A stretch of DNA of 64,000 nt, from the NCBI RefSeq assembly GCF_017353255.1, contig NZ_JAFMYU010000009.1, positions 124,001 to 188,000 of the forward strand. Reading direction: 5' to 3'. The notes under the pieces are model-generated. The model ran no database searches, had not been told where the DNA came from, and saw nothing but the letters and a program-made list of their open reading frames with translations. Both the position numbers and the translations under genes were made by a program. Of the stretch, positions 51,787 through 60,763 are shown in pieces; within the stretch, counting starts at the first letter, position 1; every line of letters begins with the position of its first letter. The stretch comes from Fibrella aquatilis. Its GTDB lineage: Bacteria; Bacteroidota; Bacteroidia; Cytophagales; Spirosomataceae.

Positions 51787-52905
51787 TCAATACCTGAACC
51801 GGTAGATGTAGTAGGGTTTGTGAGAGGTGATATGGGCTTTGGATTGGAGCATCTGGTCAGGAATATCGCTGTCAGCCAGGTACGTATACCCGTCGCCACC
51901 AAAACTCAGGCCATCGGCCCACCGGATGCGGGGATCTTTCAGCAACGTTTGGCTGCGGCCATCCGGTGCTATGATGGCCACGCCTGAATGCTCGACGTCG
52001 GTGATGAGCGTGTTACCCCGACTGTCCACCCGGATGCCGTCACTGAGGGGCTTTTTGCTCACCAATTGTACTTGCTCGCCTACGACCTCGTTGCTGAGCG
52101 AGAAATTGGTAAGTGCCGCCACCGGCACCCGGTACAGCCCATCGTGCGACATGGCGGCGTAGTACACGTACTTGCCATCGGGACTGGCGTCGAGGCCGTC
52201 CACACCAGGCATCAGATCGACCAACCCACCGAAAAAGCGCATTTTCTTGATCGGGTTCACCGGTACGTACCCCTGGCTGGCAACCGACGGGTGGTTGTCT
52301 AACCGGCTCGCCGACCGGCCCGTTTGGGTGTCGTACACGGCGATAGACGGTTGTTTTCGCCAAAAACTGACATCTGCTATGTAGACATACCGGCCATCGG
52401 GCGACACCGACAGGTCGTTAAAAAAAGACCCCAGTTCGGCCACTTCGCGCGGAAACGTGTACTGGTGCGCCACCCGATTATTTGTCAGGTCAAACGCCGT
52501 CAGCGTCACAGTGGTGGTGCCGTGATTGCCGTGGTCAATCACCCACAGACGATGTTGCTGATCGGTGTAAACACCCAGCGGGGTATTGAAAAGGGCCTGA
52601 GCCGCCGCGCTGGGGTAGGGGACTCCCTTGCCGTTAACCACTTCCAGCAGCTTGGCTCCCTCCGGGCGCGATTCAGGGTGTACCGTAAAAAACACCCGCG
52701 TGGGTCGGCCGGTATCGGTCGAGGCGGCTACGTTGCCGATGGGTTCGGCGTAGGCAAGCACCGTTTCGAGTGCTCCGGCTGTCAGCACGGGCTTACCCGA
52801 TAAATCCGGATAGGTACGTCCGCCACCAAATCGGACATACACAATTGTCAGAATGCCGATTAGCAGTAGACTAATAATCAGCAAAGCAGTTCGTAAGCGG
52901 CGCAT
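51787..52905 (-). CDS. Major royal jelly protein/yellow-like beta-propeller, membrane-anchored
   Basis: 372-residue protein with an N-terminal membrane anchor (about 7-25) and then a six-bladed propeller of the major royal jelly/yellow family: LGVYTDQQHRLWVIDHGNHG (about 110-130), FFNDLSVSPDGRYVYIADVS (about 160-180), GVDGLDASPDGKYVYYAAMSH (about 235), and DGLSFGGDGYTYLADSDIPDQ near the end. Bacterial members are poorly known; some act as lactonase-like hydrolases. It follows the SDR gene by 3 bases and the TetR gene before it, so all three form an operon. Confidence 0.85.
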   Translation of the reverse strand: MRRLRTALLIISLLLIGILTIVYVRFGGGRTYPDLSGKPVLTAGALETVLAYAEPIGNVAASTDTGRPTRVFFTVHPESRPEGAKLLEVVNGKGVPYPSAAAQALFNTPLGVYTDQQHRLWVIDHGNHGTTTVTLTAFDLTNNRVAHQYTFPREVAELGSFFNDLSVSPDGRYVYIADVSFWRKQPSIAVYDTQTGRSASRLDNHPSVASQGYVPVNPIKKMRFFGGLVDLMPGVDGLDASPDGKYVYYAAMSHDGLYRVPVAALTNFSLSNEVVGEQVQLVSKKPLSDGIRVDSRGNTLITDVEHSGVAIIAPDGRSQTLLKDPRIRWADGLSFGGDGYTYLADSDIPDQMLQSKAHITSHKPYYIYRFRY

Positions 52906-52908
52906 AGC

Positions 52909-53763
52909 TCAGGTAGTTGCGGGTTTGTAGCTTTTCTCAACCACGCTCTTTATGATGCCGTGAAACCAAGTGAGGGGCAACAGGCGGCGCATAAACAGCA
53001 ACATACCCGTTTGGCTGTCGCCCGTCACGTAGCGCATCCGGTCAGAAGGATCATTGGCTGCTTTGAAGAGCGTTTTAGCCACTACTTCCGGCCCCGGCGC
53101 AGTAGCTCCTGCTTTCTGGGAGTTAGCCATCGCTACCAGTACGTACTCGTCGTAGGCGGTCAGGCCGGGCTTGGTGAGCACATCCTGCGAGCGGTCGTAG
53201 AAGTCAGTTTTGATGGCGCCCGGTTCGATGTTTTTGATGCGGATGTTGAACGGTTTTAACTCAAACGACAGGGCTTCGGTAAAGCCTTCCACCGCCCATT
53301 TCGTGCCGTGGTAGATGCTATAGATGGGAAAGGTAATCAGTCCACCCATCGACGTGACGGTCAGGATGGTGCCGTCGCGCTGCTCGCGGAAGTGGGGCAG
53401 TATCTGGCGGATCACGTTCATGACGCCAAATACGTTGGTGTCGAATTGCCGTTGCACCTGTTCGGGCGTGGCGGCTTCAAACGGTCCCACAGCCCCGTAA
53501 CCCGCGTTGTTGATGATCGCATCGATGCGCCCGAAAGTGGCAATGGTGTTCGTGATGGCCTGCCGGATAGAGTCGGTATCCATCACGTCGAGCCGGAACA
53601 GTTTTACGTTAGGCAATGCACCCAGCGAAGCAGCCCCCAATGCGGTTTCTTTTTGTGGTGAGCGCATGGTAGCGGCCACATTCCAGCCCTGCTGGGCAAA
53701 GTAAGTAACGGTGGCCCGGCCAATGCCCGACGACGTACCGGTGATTAAAACGGTCTTGTTCAT
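52909..53763 (-). CDS. SDR-family oxidoreductase
   Basis: 284-residue short-chain dehydrogenase of the 17-beta-HSD-like type: ITGTSSGIGRATVTYFAQQG (about 6-25), NNAGYGAVG (near 88), Ser in VTSMGGLI and YHGTKWAVEGFTEALSFEL (Tyr-Lys near 153-157). The C-terminal extension (about 215-284) is Arg/Lys-rich and may contact the membrane. It is 73 bases after the TetR gene, likely regulated by it, and 3 bases before the royal-jelly-like gene. Substrate unknown. Confidence 0.87.
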   Translation of the reverse strand: MNKTVLITGTSSGIGRATVTYFAQQGWNVAATMRSPQKETALGAASLGALPNVKLFRLDVMDTDSIRQAITNTIATFGRIDAIINNAGYGAVGPFEAATPEQVQRQFDTNVFGVMNVIRQILPHFREQRDGTILTVTSMGGLITFPIYSIYHGTKWAVEGFTEALSFELKPFNIRIKNIEPGAIKTDFYDRSQDVLTKPGLTAYDEYVLVAMANSQKAGATAPGPEVVAKTLFKAANDPSDRMRYVTGDSQTGMLLFMRRLLPLTWFHGIIKSVVEKSYKPATT

Positions 53764-53836
53764 GATGAAAAATGATTATTTATTCAGCTTAGCTGTAAAG
53801 ATAAGCCAGCCTATTGACTGACTTTGGTAGCGCGGG

Positions 53837-54415
53837 TCAGCGCTTAATGCCATCCCACAGGATAGCGAAGGTGGCTTCCCAATCAGCATCGGTAAAGGGT
53901 TGCCCGGTATACAGAGGCATCTTGGCGGCTTCGTTGAGCAGGCCACAGACCAAGTTCACCAGTAGGTCGGGGTCTACGTTTTTGATGATCGTCTCGGTTT
54001 GTCCGCGGGCGATCACGTCATAGATGGGTTGCAAGGCGGTGTTCTCCTCGGCCAGGGGGTCTTCGGCTTTGGTGTAGAACGGTGACCGGTAATACTGTTC
54101 AAAAAACGCACCAATTTCGGGGCGTTCTATATTCTCAGTCAGGTAGTTATGCGCAATCTTCTGTACCTGAATGCGTACTGGATCGACCTTGTCGACGCCA
54201 GCTGTCAGGTCGCGCCAGGCGGTACGTACCAAGTGAATATGTAGCCGACTGATGAGGGCCGTCTTGTCGACGAAGTAGATGTACACTGTGCCGGTAGCCA
54301 GGCCTGCCTCACGGGCTAAATCAGCCATTTTCAGGCCTGACAGCCCGGTTTGAGCAATCAGCCGCAGGGCCGCCTCCAAAATCTGTGTCTCTTTTGCTTC
54401 GTCTCTCGTGCGCAT
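53837..54415 (-). CDS. TetR-family transcriptional repressor
   Basis: 192-residue repressor with the TetR helix-turn-helix at the N-terminus (about 10-55; ILEAALRLIAQTGLSGLKMADLAREAGLATGTVYIYFVDK) and an all-helical C-terminal domain that would bind an inducer. It begins 29 bases downstream of a long imperfect palindrome (54444-54492), the likely operator. The SDR and propeller genes downstream are probably part of the same transcript and so share its control. Confidence 0.9.
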   Translation of the reverse strand: MRTRDEAKETQILEAALRLIAQTGLSGLKMADLAREAGLATGTVYIYFVDKTALISRLHIHLVRTAWRDLTAGVDKVDPVRIQVQKIAHNYLTENIERPEIGAFFEQYYRSPFYTKAEDPLAEENTALQPIYDVIARGQTETIIKNVDPDLLVNLVCGLLNEAAKMPLYTGQPFTDADWEATFAILWDGIKR

Positions 54416-54443
54416 GGCTATGGCTCATTAACAGGACAAAGAT

Positions 54444-54492
54444 AGGTGAATAAAAATTCATTTACAAAATGAAAGTGAATTTATTTTCACCT
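54444..54492 (-). promoter_or_regulatory. Candidate TetR operator: nested palindromes
   Basis: Arms of 17 bases at 54444-54460 and 54476-54492 match at 15 of 17 positions as reverse complements. Inside them TTCATTT (54457-54463) and AAATGAA (54467-54473) make an exact 7-base palindrome. The whole lies 29-77 bases ahead of the TetR start and is very A/T-rich, as promoters are. This suits two TetR dimers and self-repression. Confidence 0.6.
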
Positions 54493-54579
54493 AAGATCCA
54501 GCCGTGTTCCTTTACAGACTGCTGGTTTGGCCGTAAGTAAGCCCCGCTGCAATGCAAAGTGTATTCTATTGAAATTGGC

Positions 54580-56064
54580 TTACACCAAAATGGGTTTGAC
54601 CACCTTTCCGGCGGTATCGGTCAGGCGGAAGGGGCGGCCCTGAAAATCGAAGGTGAGTTTTTCATGATCGAAACCCATCAAATGCAGGATCGTAGCTTGC
54701 AGGTCGTGCACGTGGACCCGGCCACTGACGCCCGAATAGCCCATCGCGTCAGTTTCGCCGTAGGTCATTCCGGCCTTCACGCCCCCGCCGGCCATCCATA
54801 TGGTGAAGGCCTCTACGTGGTGGTCACGCCCCACAAACGGCACCTTGCGGCCATTTACGGATTGTTGCATGGGTGTCCGGCCAAACTCACCCCCCCACAC
54901 TACCAGCGTCTCGTCGAGCAGACCGCGCTGCTTCAGATCGGTCAGCAGGGCTGAAATGGGTTGGTCGAGCTGACCGCATTTTTCCCGAAAACCGGCGTCG
55001 ATGCCCAGGGCCGCGTTAGTGCCGTGGCTATCCCAGCCGTAATCAAACAACTGCACGAATCGAACGCCTTTTTCAACCAACTTTCGGGCCAGTAATAAAT
55101 TATTAGCCAGTGATGCCTTGCCCGGCTCAATACCGTAGAGTTGCTTGATGGAGTCAGGCTCTTTGTTAATGTCCATAACCTCCGGCACCGACACCTGCAT
55201 TTTGTAGGCGAGTTCGTACTGAGCGATGCGGGCCAGGGTTTCGGGGTCCTGGTAGTCTTCGTACTGCGCTTTGTTAAGCGCGTCTATGGCGTCGAGAGTC
55301 TTGCGGCGCACATCGCGGGTAACACCCTCCGGGTTGCTAATATACAGAACCGGATCGCCTTCGCTCCGACATTGAACTCCCTGATATACAGACGGTAAGA
55401 AGCCGCTACCCCAGGCGCTCTTGCCCGCGTCGGGCTGGTTGCCACCCGACACCAGCACCACGAAGCCCGGCAAATTCTGATTCTCCGACCCTAGCCCATA
55501 GGTTACCCATGAGCCAATACTGGGCCGACCCTGCCGGGCCGCGCCCGTCAGCAGTAGCAACTGCGCCGGGGCATGGTTGAACTGGTCGGTATACATCGCT
55601 TTCAGGAAAGTCACGTCGTCGGCGTGTTGGGCAAACTGGGGCAGCAGATCCGACACCCACGCGCCCGACTGGCCGTGCTGGGCAAAATTGGTTTGCGGCC
55701 CCAGCATGTTGGGAATGCCCCGGATAAAGGCAAATTTTTTGCCTTCCAGAAATGACTGCGGGCAGGCTTGTCCACTCACTTTTTGGAGTTCGGGTTTGTA
55801 ATCAAACAACTCCAGTTGACTGGGTGATCCGGCCATGTGCACGTAGATCACCCGTTTGGCTTTGGGCGCGAACTGCGACAGCCGGGGAATCATGGGCGAG
55901 CCAATGGCCTGCTGCAGGGGTGCATTGTCGGGCGTGGTTTTGCAGCCGCTGAACAACGTACCCAGGGCCAGCCCACCCAGCCCATACGACAGGTTTTGGA
56001 GGAACAAACGCCGGGTCTGGTGCTGCGCGTGAATTTGCTGTAATTCGTTCGGTAGCTGGTTCAT
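54580..56064 (-). CDS. DUF1501 protein, Tat-exported
   Basis: 494-residue sulfatase-like-fold protein of the DUF1501 family, usually paired with PSD1 proteins. A twin-arginine signal is visible (TRRLFLQN, Arg18-Arg19), with a hydrophobic stretch ending LFSGC41, which could also be a lipobox. Family blocks: [65 protein letters not shown] and the late [22 protein letters not shown]. It lies 13 bases after the PSD1 gene. Biochemical role not established. Confidence 0.9.
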   Translation of the reverse strand: MNQLPNELQQIHAQHQTRRLFLQNLSYGLGGLALGTLFSGCKTTPDNAPLQQAIGSPMIPRLSQFAPKAKRVIYVHMAGSPSQLELFDYKPELQKVSGQACPQSFLEGKKFAFIRGIPNMLGPQTNFAQHGQSGAWVSDLLPQFAQHADDVTFLKAMYTDQFNHAPAQLLLLTGAARQGRPSIGSWVTYGLGSENQNLPGFVVLVSGGNQPDAGKSAWGSGFLPSVYQGVQCRSEGDPVLYISNPEGVTRDVRRKTLDAIDALNKAQYEDYQDPETLARIAQYELAYKMQVSVPEVMDINKEPDSIKQLYGIEPGKASLANNLLLARKLVEKGVRFVQLFDYGWDSHGTNAALGIDAGFREKCGQLDQPISALLTDLKQRGLLDETLVVWGGEFGRTPMQQSVNGRKVPFVGRDHHVEAFTIWMAGGGVKAGMTYGETDAMGYSGVSGRVHVHDLQATILHLMGFDHEKLTFDFQGRPFRLTDTAGKVVKPILV

Positions 56065-56077
56065 GAGGCGTTGAGGC

Positions 56078-58885
56078 TTATTCTTTGGTCGTAAACTCGT
56101 CAGTGTTCAACAAGGCACTGGCCACGGTGGTTAGGGCGGCTAATTCGGGTTTGCCGGCGGGCGATTGCAGGAGCTTGGCCGTTTCGGCGGTGTTGGCCCG
56201 GTAGCTGGCCAGCGACTGCCGGTAAAGCGTCTGCAACACACTTAACCGACTGGCAGGTAACGACCGCCCCATCGCTAGCTGATAGCCACGGCGAATCTGC
56301 TCGTCGGGCGTTGTGGCCAGCCGCATCATCTGTTGGGCATAGTGGCGGCTTGCCTCGGCATACACCGGGTCGTTGAGCGTGACCAGTGCCTGCAAGGGCG
56401 TATTAGTGCGGATGCGGCGCGAGAGGCACGTACCCCGGTTCGAGCCATCGAAGGTCATCAGTGAGGGGTAGGGCGTAGAGCGTTTCTGAAACGTATAAAC
56501 GGCGCGGCGGTACTGATCTTCGCCACTGGATAACTGCCATTTGTCGGCGTTGTACGGCACCTGCCAAACGCCTTCAGGCTGGAAGGGCATCACGCTGGGA
56601 CCCAGCAGTTTATGGCTTAGCAATCCGCTAATAGCCAGTGCCTGGTCACGTACCTGCTCGGCGGTGAGCCGGAAGCGGGGACCACGGGCCAGCAGCCGGT
56701 TGTAGGGGTCACGTTCCAGCACCGCCCGCGTGGCGCGGGAGTCTTGCTGGTAGGTGGCCGACAGCACAATCTCTTTCAGGATTTTTTTCTGACTCCAGCC
56801 ATAGGTATCCCGGAATTTCACGGCCAAGTAATCGAGCAGTTCGGGGTGGGAGGGGGTCATGCCCTGCGTGCCGAAATCTTCCAGCGTTTCCACCAGTCCA
56901 ATGCCGAATAACTGTTCCCACAGGCGGTTGACGGCAGTGCGTGCCGTGAGTGGGTTGTCTTTACTGGTCAACCAGGTGGCCAGCCCCAGGCGATTTTTGG
57001 GCAGGTCTTTCACAAAAGGTGATACCGCTTGGTGATGCAACGAGGCCGGTACGTCGGCCTTCACTTCCTTGCCTTTCACGGCCCAGTTACCCCGTTCAAA
57101 CAGGTACGTCTTGCGGGCGTATTCAGCAGGTAGATCAATCGTAACGGGTACTCCGTCGAAGCCCGCCGTCAGCAGGGACTGGAAGAGGGCCATTTGAGCG
57201 GCACAGCCCGGTTTGTCGCGGCCCGGCAGGCCTTCGTGTAGCAAAAGCCAGCTTAGACCCGCGTCTTTTTCCGTGATAAAATTGGCATCGGCTCCCTTGG
57301 CACCGGGAAATGGTTGGCCGGGCGAATTAAGCGTAAAATAAAGGTCGTGCCGCCCCGTTGCCGTGGCGGGCAGCGTAACGTGCGCCAGCTTTTCGTGGTA
57401 GAACGCGCAGGTATCCAGCGGAATGCGGGTCAGCAGTGGCCCCTGTTGCGAATCCAGATGCACGTCGAGGGTGGTGCGCAGCAACATGGTAAAGTACATA
57501 AGGTAAAGTTCCCGTTTGCCGGTGAGCACCACTTGCGGCAGCATCACGGTGCCCGTGCCGGGCTTCAGCACCATCAAATCAGCCACGGGTGCCGAGGCGG
57601 CATCGGTTACTTCCTTGTAATCGTGGTAGAAGAAAGTGGGTTGTGCAAACCTCAGAAAGTCCGTTAATTTTTTTTCATGGGCGGCAGTGGCGTTGGTACG
57701 TACCCAGCTTTTCAGGGCGTTGATCTGGGCTTTCTCCGGTGTGCGCCACAGGTGGTACGTCGGGTGTTCAGTACGCAGGTCTTCGTCGGCGGTGTTGTTG
57801 AAAAAGGCCATGAGTTTATAATAATCCTCGTGGCGAAAGGGGTCGTAGGGGTGGCTGTGGCATTGTACGCAGGCAATGGTGGTGCCCTGCCAGACTTCCA
57901 TGGTGGTGTTTACCCGGTCCATAACGGCTACCGACCGGAATTCATCATCGTCGGTGCCGCCCTCATCGTTGGTGGGCGTGTTGCGGTGAAAAATAGTAGC
58001 AAAGTATTGATCTTCCGTGGGGTTTGGTAGCAGATCACCCGCCAGCAGTTCCTTCGTAAACCGGTCGTAGGGCATGTCGGCGTTGAACGCCTTGATGAGG
58101 TAATCGCGGAAATGCCACTGATTCCAGAGCCGGTTGTCTTTCTCGTACCCTTTCGAATCGCCGTAACGGGCCAAGTCGAGCCAGACGGCAGCCCAGCGTT
58201 CGCCGTAGGCAGGTGAGGCCAGTAGCTCATCAACAATCGTTGCGTAGGTTTCGGCAGAAGGGTTGGCCAAAAAGGTCTTGTATTGCTGCTCGGTGGGCGG
58301 CAGGCCCGTCAGGTCCAGGGCCACGCGCCGGAGCAGGGTGGCTTTGTCGGCGGGGGCGGCGGGTTTGAGCTGTTCTTTGTTAAGCTTGTCGGTGATGAAA
58401 TAATCGATGTCGTTTTGCTCCCAGCGATGGCTAAACCAATCCGTCACACTGGCAAACATGGACCGGCCCGGCACGGAGGGGAGATCAGGCGCTTGGTATG
58501 CCCAGTGGTCGCCCCATTTGGCCCCCTGATCAACCCACTTAGTCAGCAGTTCGATGTCTTCCGGGCTTAGTGGTGCCTCTTTGTAGGGCATCCGCTCGTC
58601 GGGATCTGTGGCGGTGAGCCGCTTGATGAACTCGCTGTTTTTGGCATCACCGGGAATAATGGCCGCATGCCCCGACTTGTTTTTGGCCAGGGCCTCTTCT
58701 TCAAACAACACGCTGAACTCCCCCTGTTTCTTCACGCCCCCGTGGCAGGCAATGCAATGCTTGTTGAGGATAGGCTTCACCTGCGTGCTGTAGTCCACGG
58801 CGTTAGAGCCATCCCAGATAGATAGGGCACCAATCAGGACAACAACCAGCCCTGTTACTCCATAAATTGACGTTTTCATGGACAT
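56078..58885 (-). CDS. PSD1 and planctomycete cytochrome c domain protein (DUF1549/DUF1553)
   Basis: 935-residue periplasmic protein anchored by an N-terminal helix (about 8-25). A cytochrome c domain comes first with the heme site C44IACH48; a second CVQCH is near residue 340 inside DUF1549. Then comes DUF1553 at the C-terminal third (GKPRDFGTQ-like blocks such as [24 protein letters not shown] and [25 protein letters not shown]). These proteins pair with DUF1501 and are thought to take part in redox steps on polysaccharides. ATG 58885 or 58879 could be used. It follows SusD across a 14-base inverted repeat. Confidence 0.92.
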   Translation of the reverse strand: MSMKTSIYGVTGLVVVLIGALSIWDGSNAVDYSTQVKPILNKHCIACHGGVKKQGEFSVLFEEEALAKNKSGHAAIIPGDAKNSEFIKRLTATDPDERMPYKEAPLSPEDIELLTKWVDQGAKWGDHWAYQAPDLPSVPGRSMFASVTDWFSHRWEQNDIDYFITDKLNKEQLKPAAPADKATLLRRVALDLTGLPPTEQQYKTFLANPSAETYATIVDELLASPAYGERWAAVWLDLARYGDSKGYEKDNRLWNQWHFRDYLIKAFNADMPYDRFTKELLAGDLLPNPTEDQYFATIFHRNTPTNDEGGTDDDEFRSVAVMDRVNTTMEVWQGTTIACVQCHSHPYDPFRHEDYYKLMAFFNNTADEDLRTEHPTYHLWRTPEKAQINALKSWVRTNATAAHEKKLTDFLRFAQPTFFYHDYKEVTDAASAPVADLMVLKPGTGTVMLPQVVLTGKRELYLMYFTMLLRTTLDVHLDSQQGPLLTRIPLDTCAFYHEKLAHVTLPATATGRHDLYFTLNSPGQPFPGAKGADANFITEKDAGLSWLLLHEGLPGRDKPGCAAQMALFQSLLTAGFDGVPVTIDLPAEYARKTYLFERGNWAVKGKEVKADVPASLHHQAVSPFVKDLPKNRLGLATWLTSKDNPLTARTAVNRLWEQLFGIGLVETLEDFGTQGMTPSHPELLDYLAVKFRDTYGWSQKKILKEIVLSATYQQDSRATRAVLERDPYNRLLARGPRFRLTAEQVRDQALAISGLLSHKLLGPSVMPFQPEGVWQVPYNADKWQLSSGEDQYRRAVYTFQKRSTPYPSLMTFDGSNRGTCLSRRIRTNTPLQALVTLNDPVYAEASRHYAQQMMRLATTPDEQIRRGYQLAMGRSLPASRLSVLQTLYRQSLASYRANTAETAKLLQSPAGKPELAALTTVASALLNTDEFTTKE

Positions 58886-58993
58886 AATACGCTGTCAATC
58901 AAGACTAAACTAGCCTCTACACTTGTGCATAGCTGGCTATCTGCTCGATGTACCAATGGAATAAATGAGACGGGTAGCCACCCCTTTAACACG

Positions 58994-59028
58994 AAAGTAG
59001 GACTTAACATTACATTAAGTCCTACTTT
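58994..59028. promoter_or_regulatory. 14-base perfect inverted repeat with the AGTCCTACTT element
   Basis: AAAGTAGGACTTAA (58994-59007) and TTAAGTCCTACTTT (59015-59028) are exact reverse complements with a 7-base spacer. It lies 30 bases past the SusD stop (59059) and 109 bases before the PSD1 start (58885). No T-run follows, so an operator for the PSD1-DUF1501 unit is more likely than a terminator. It carries two copies of the element shared with 28138-28164 and 39068-39097, and is the best palindrome of the three. Confidence 0.65.
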
Positions 59029-59058
59029 GTTAGGCCAATCCGTTAAGAGCCTGGTTTA

Positions 59059-60729
59059 TCAATACTTCGGATTTTGTTTAAGGTCCGGGTTTCCATTTAC
59101 CTCAGCTTCTGGATAAGGAAATAATTCGTGTTTACTCGCCTGGAAGCCCTTAAACAGTTGCGGAGCCAGTCCCCAACGGATCACGTCGCGCCGCCGAACC
59201 TGCTCATAGGCCAGTTCCACCTGCCGCTCATGCACCAAATCGTCGAAGGTACCTGTCACGTCGGGCAACACATTCTTGCCGCTGCGGGCACGGGCACGTA
59301 CCTGATTGATGTATTTGGCCGCCTCCCCGTTGGGGCCTTTGCCGCCCGCTAGTTTGGCTTCGGCCAGCATCAAGAGTATGTCGGCGTAGCGGATCACGCG
59401 CTGATTAATGCCCCCCCGGCCAGTACCCGACAGATTGGAGTTTTCATCATTGTCAAACTTGGTCAGGTCGGGGGTGTTCCATTTGGCGATGGCGTAACCC
59501 GCATTGAGGTCGGTGGGCGTGCCGAGGTCCTGCGCCACGGTGGCCTTTAGCCGGTCGAAGGTGACGGCGAACGTGTTGTCGGGTGAATAGTCGGGGTCGT
59601 CTTTGCCGTTCTTGCGCACCTTGCTCAGCACAAAGCGGGTATTTCGGCCATACACGGTCGCGTCCATGCGAGGGTCGCCTTTTTCAAAAGCAGCGACCAA
59701 GGCCGCTGAGGGCCGGGCGTTGAAGTTGCCGTGACCGTCGGGACCAAGATTGCCGTTGAACTGGTTCGTCTCTGGATTATAGTGTCCCGCGCCCCACTGC
59801 GCGCCCGAGTCGTCGATGACGTACCCAGGGTTGGTGGTGCCGTTAAGGCCATACTGGAACTGCACTTCAAACAGGCTCTCAGCGTTGTTTTCAGCATTTT
59901 CCAGAAAATTGTCCCCAAAATTCGGCATCAGTGCATATTGAAACTCGCCGTTCTTGGGAGTCACGATCTCCTCAAACTGGGCAGCTGCTTCGGCGTACCT
60001 TTTCTGGTACAGGTACATCTTACCCAGTAGGGCGGTAGCCGACGCTTTTTGCGCCCGCCCAATGTTGCCTGCGTCGGCGAAAAGTTTGGTGCGGTCCCAG
60101 AGGCGTTGTTTGGCATCGAGCAGCTCGGTTTCCACAAACTTGTACACATCAGCCTGCGACGTAGCGCCTAAGGCGCCGGGGTCGTTGGTGCGGGTCCGTA
60201 GCGGCACGGCTCCGTAGTCGGTGGCTAGGTTGAAGTACAGGAAAGCCCGCAAAAACTTGGCTTCGCCGATCATCCGATCCACTACCGCTTTGTCGTCGGC
60301 AGCGGTGGATTTGTAATTCTCTACTTTTTGCAGAAAATAATTGGCTCGGTAGATCGTCGCGTAGGCGTCTGACCAGTAGCTGCGCGAGAGGTTCGCGTCA
60401 CTTTGGCCGGTGGGGCGGTAGTCGTGGAGCAAGTACTGCTTGCCATCGATGTAGCGGTCATACTGCTCCAGGCTACGCGTGGTGGTCATTTCGTCGGAAG
60501 CGTAGCCATGTATCATCTGAAAACTGGCCTGGTACAGACCGCCCCGTTGCAGGCCTGCATAGACTGCTGTAAGCGCCTCCGATAATTCAGTAACGTTATT
60601 GAAATAAACTGACTCGTTGATACTGTTAATGTTGCTGGTTTCAATCGATTTATCGGTGCACTGGTTGAACGACAGCCCCACAATCAGGGCGGCACCAACC
60701 ACACGGCTGGGGGAGACTAGTTTGCGCAT
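59059..60729 (-). CDS. RagB/SusD-family glycan-binding lipoprotein
   Basis: 556-residue surface lipoprotein, lipobox SFNQC near residue 24. SusD blocks: FLRAFLYFNLATDYGAVPL (about 138-160), GRAQKASATALLGKMYLYQKRYAEAAAQFEEI, and the late RVIRYADILLMLAEAKLAGG with ERQVELAYEQVRRRDVIRWG. It starts 34 bases after its SusC partner. Sequence alone does not tell the glycan; no glycosidase lies in this cluster within the window. Confidence 0.92.
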   Translation of the reverse strand: MRKLVSPSRVVGAALIVGLSFNQCTDKSIETSNINSINESVYFNNVTELSEALTAVYAGLQRGGLYQASFQMIHGYASDEMTTTRSLEQYDRYIDGKQYLLHDYRPTGQSDANLSRSYWSDAYATIYRANYFLQKVENYKSTAADDKAVVDRMIGEAKFLRAFLYFNLATDYGAVPLRTRTNDPGALGATSQADVYKFVETELLDAKQRLWDRTKLFADAGNIGRAQKASATALLGKMYLYQKRYAEAAAQFEEIVTPKNGEFQYALMPNFGDNFLENAENNAESLFEVQFQYGLNGTTNPGYVIDDSGAQWGAGHYNPETNQFNGNLGPDGHGNFNARPSAALVAAFEKGDPRMDATVYGRNTRFVLSKVRKNGKDDPDYSPDNTFAVTFDRLKATVAQDLGTPTDLNAGYAIAKWNTPDLTKFDNDENSNLSGTGRGGINQRVIRYADILLMLAEAKLAGGKGPNGEAAKYINQVRARARSGKNVLPDVTGTFDDLVHERQVELAYEQVRRRDVIRWGLAPQLFKGFQASKHELFPYPEAEVNGNPDLKQNPKY

Positions 60730-60763
60730 AAGAATACCTATACTTGGTTGGAAGAGTCAGTCA

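Noticed and set aside
51485-51797. Two short plus-strand frames in the gap near 51.6 kb
   Set aside because: Their translations show no motif or signal peptide, they overlap each other, and their composition is unlike neighbouring genes.
58994-59028. The 14-base inverted repeat as a terminator of susCD
   Set aside because: No T-run follows the stem on either strand and the stem is A/T-rich; the match to the AGTCCTACTT element elsewhere fits an operator better.
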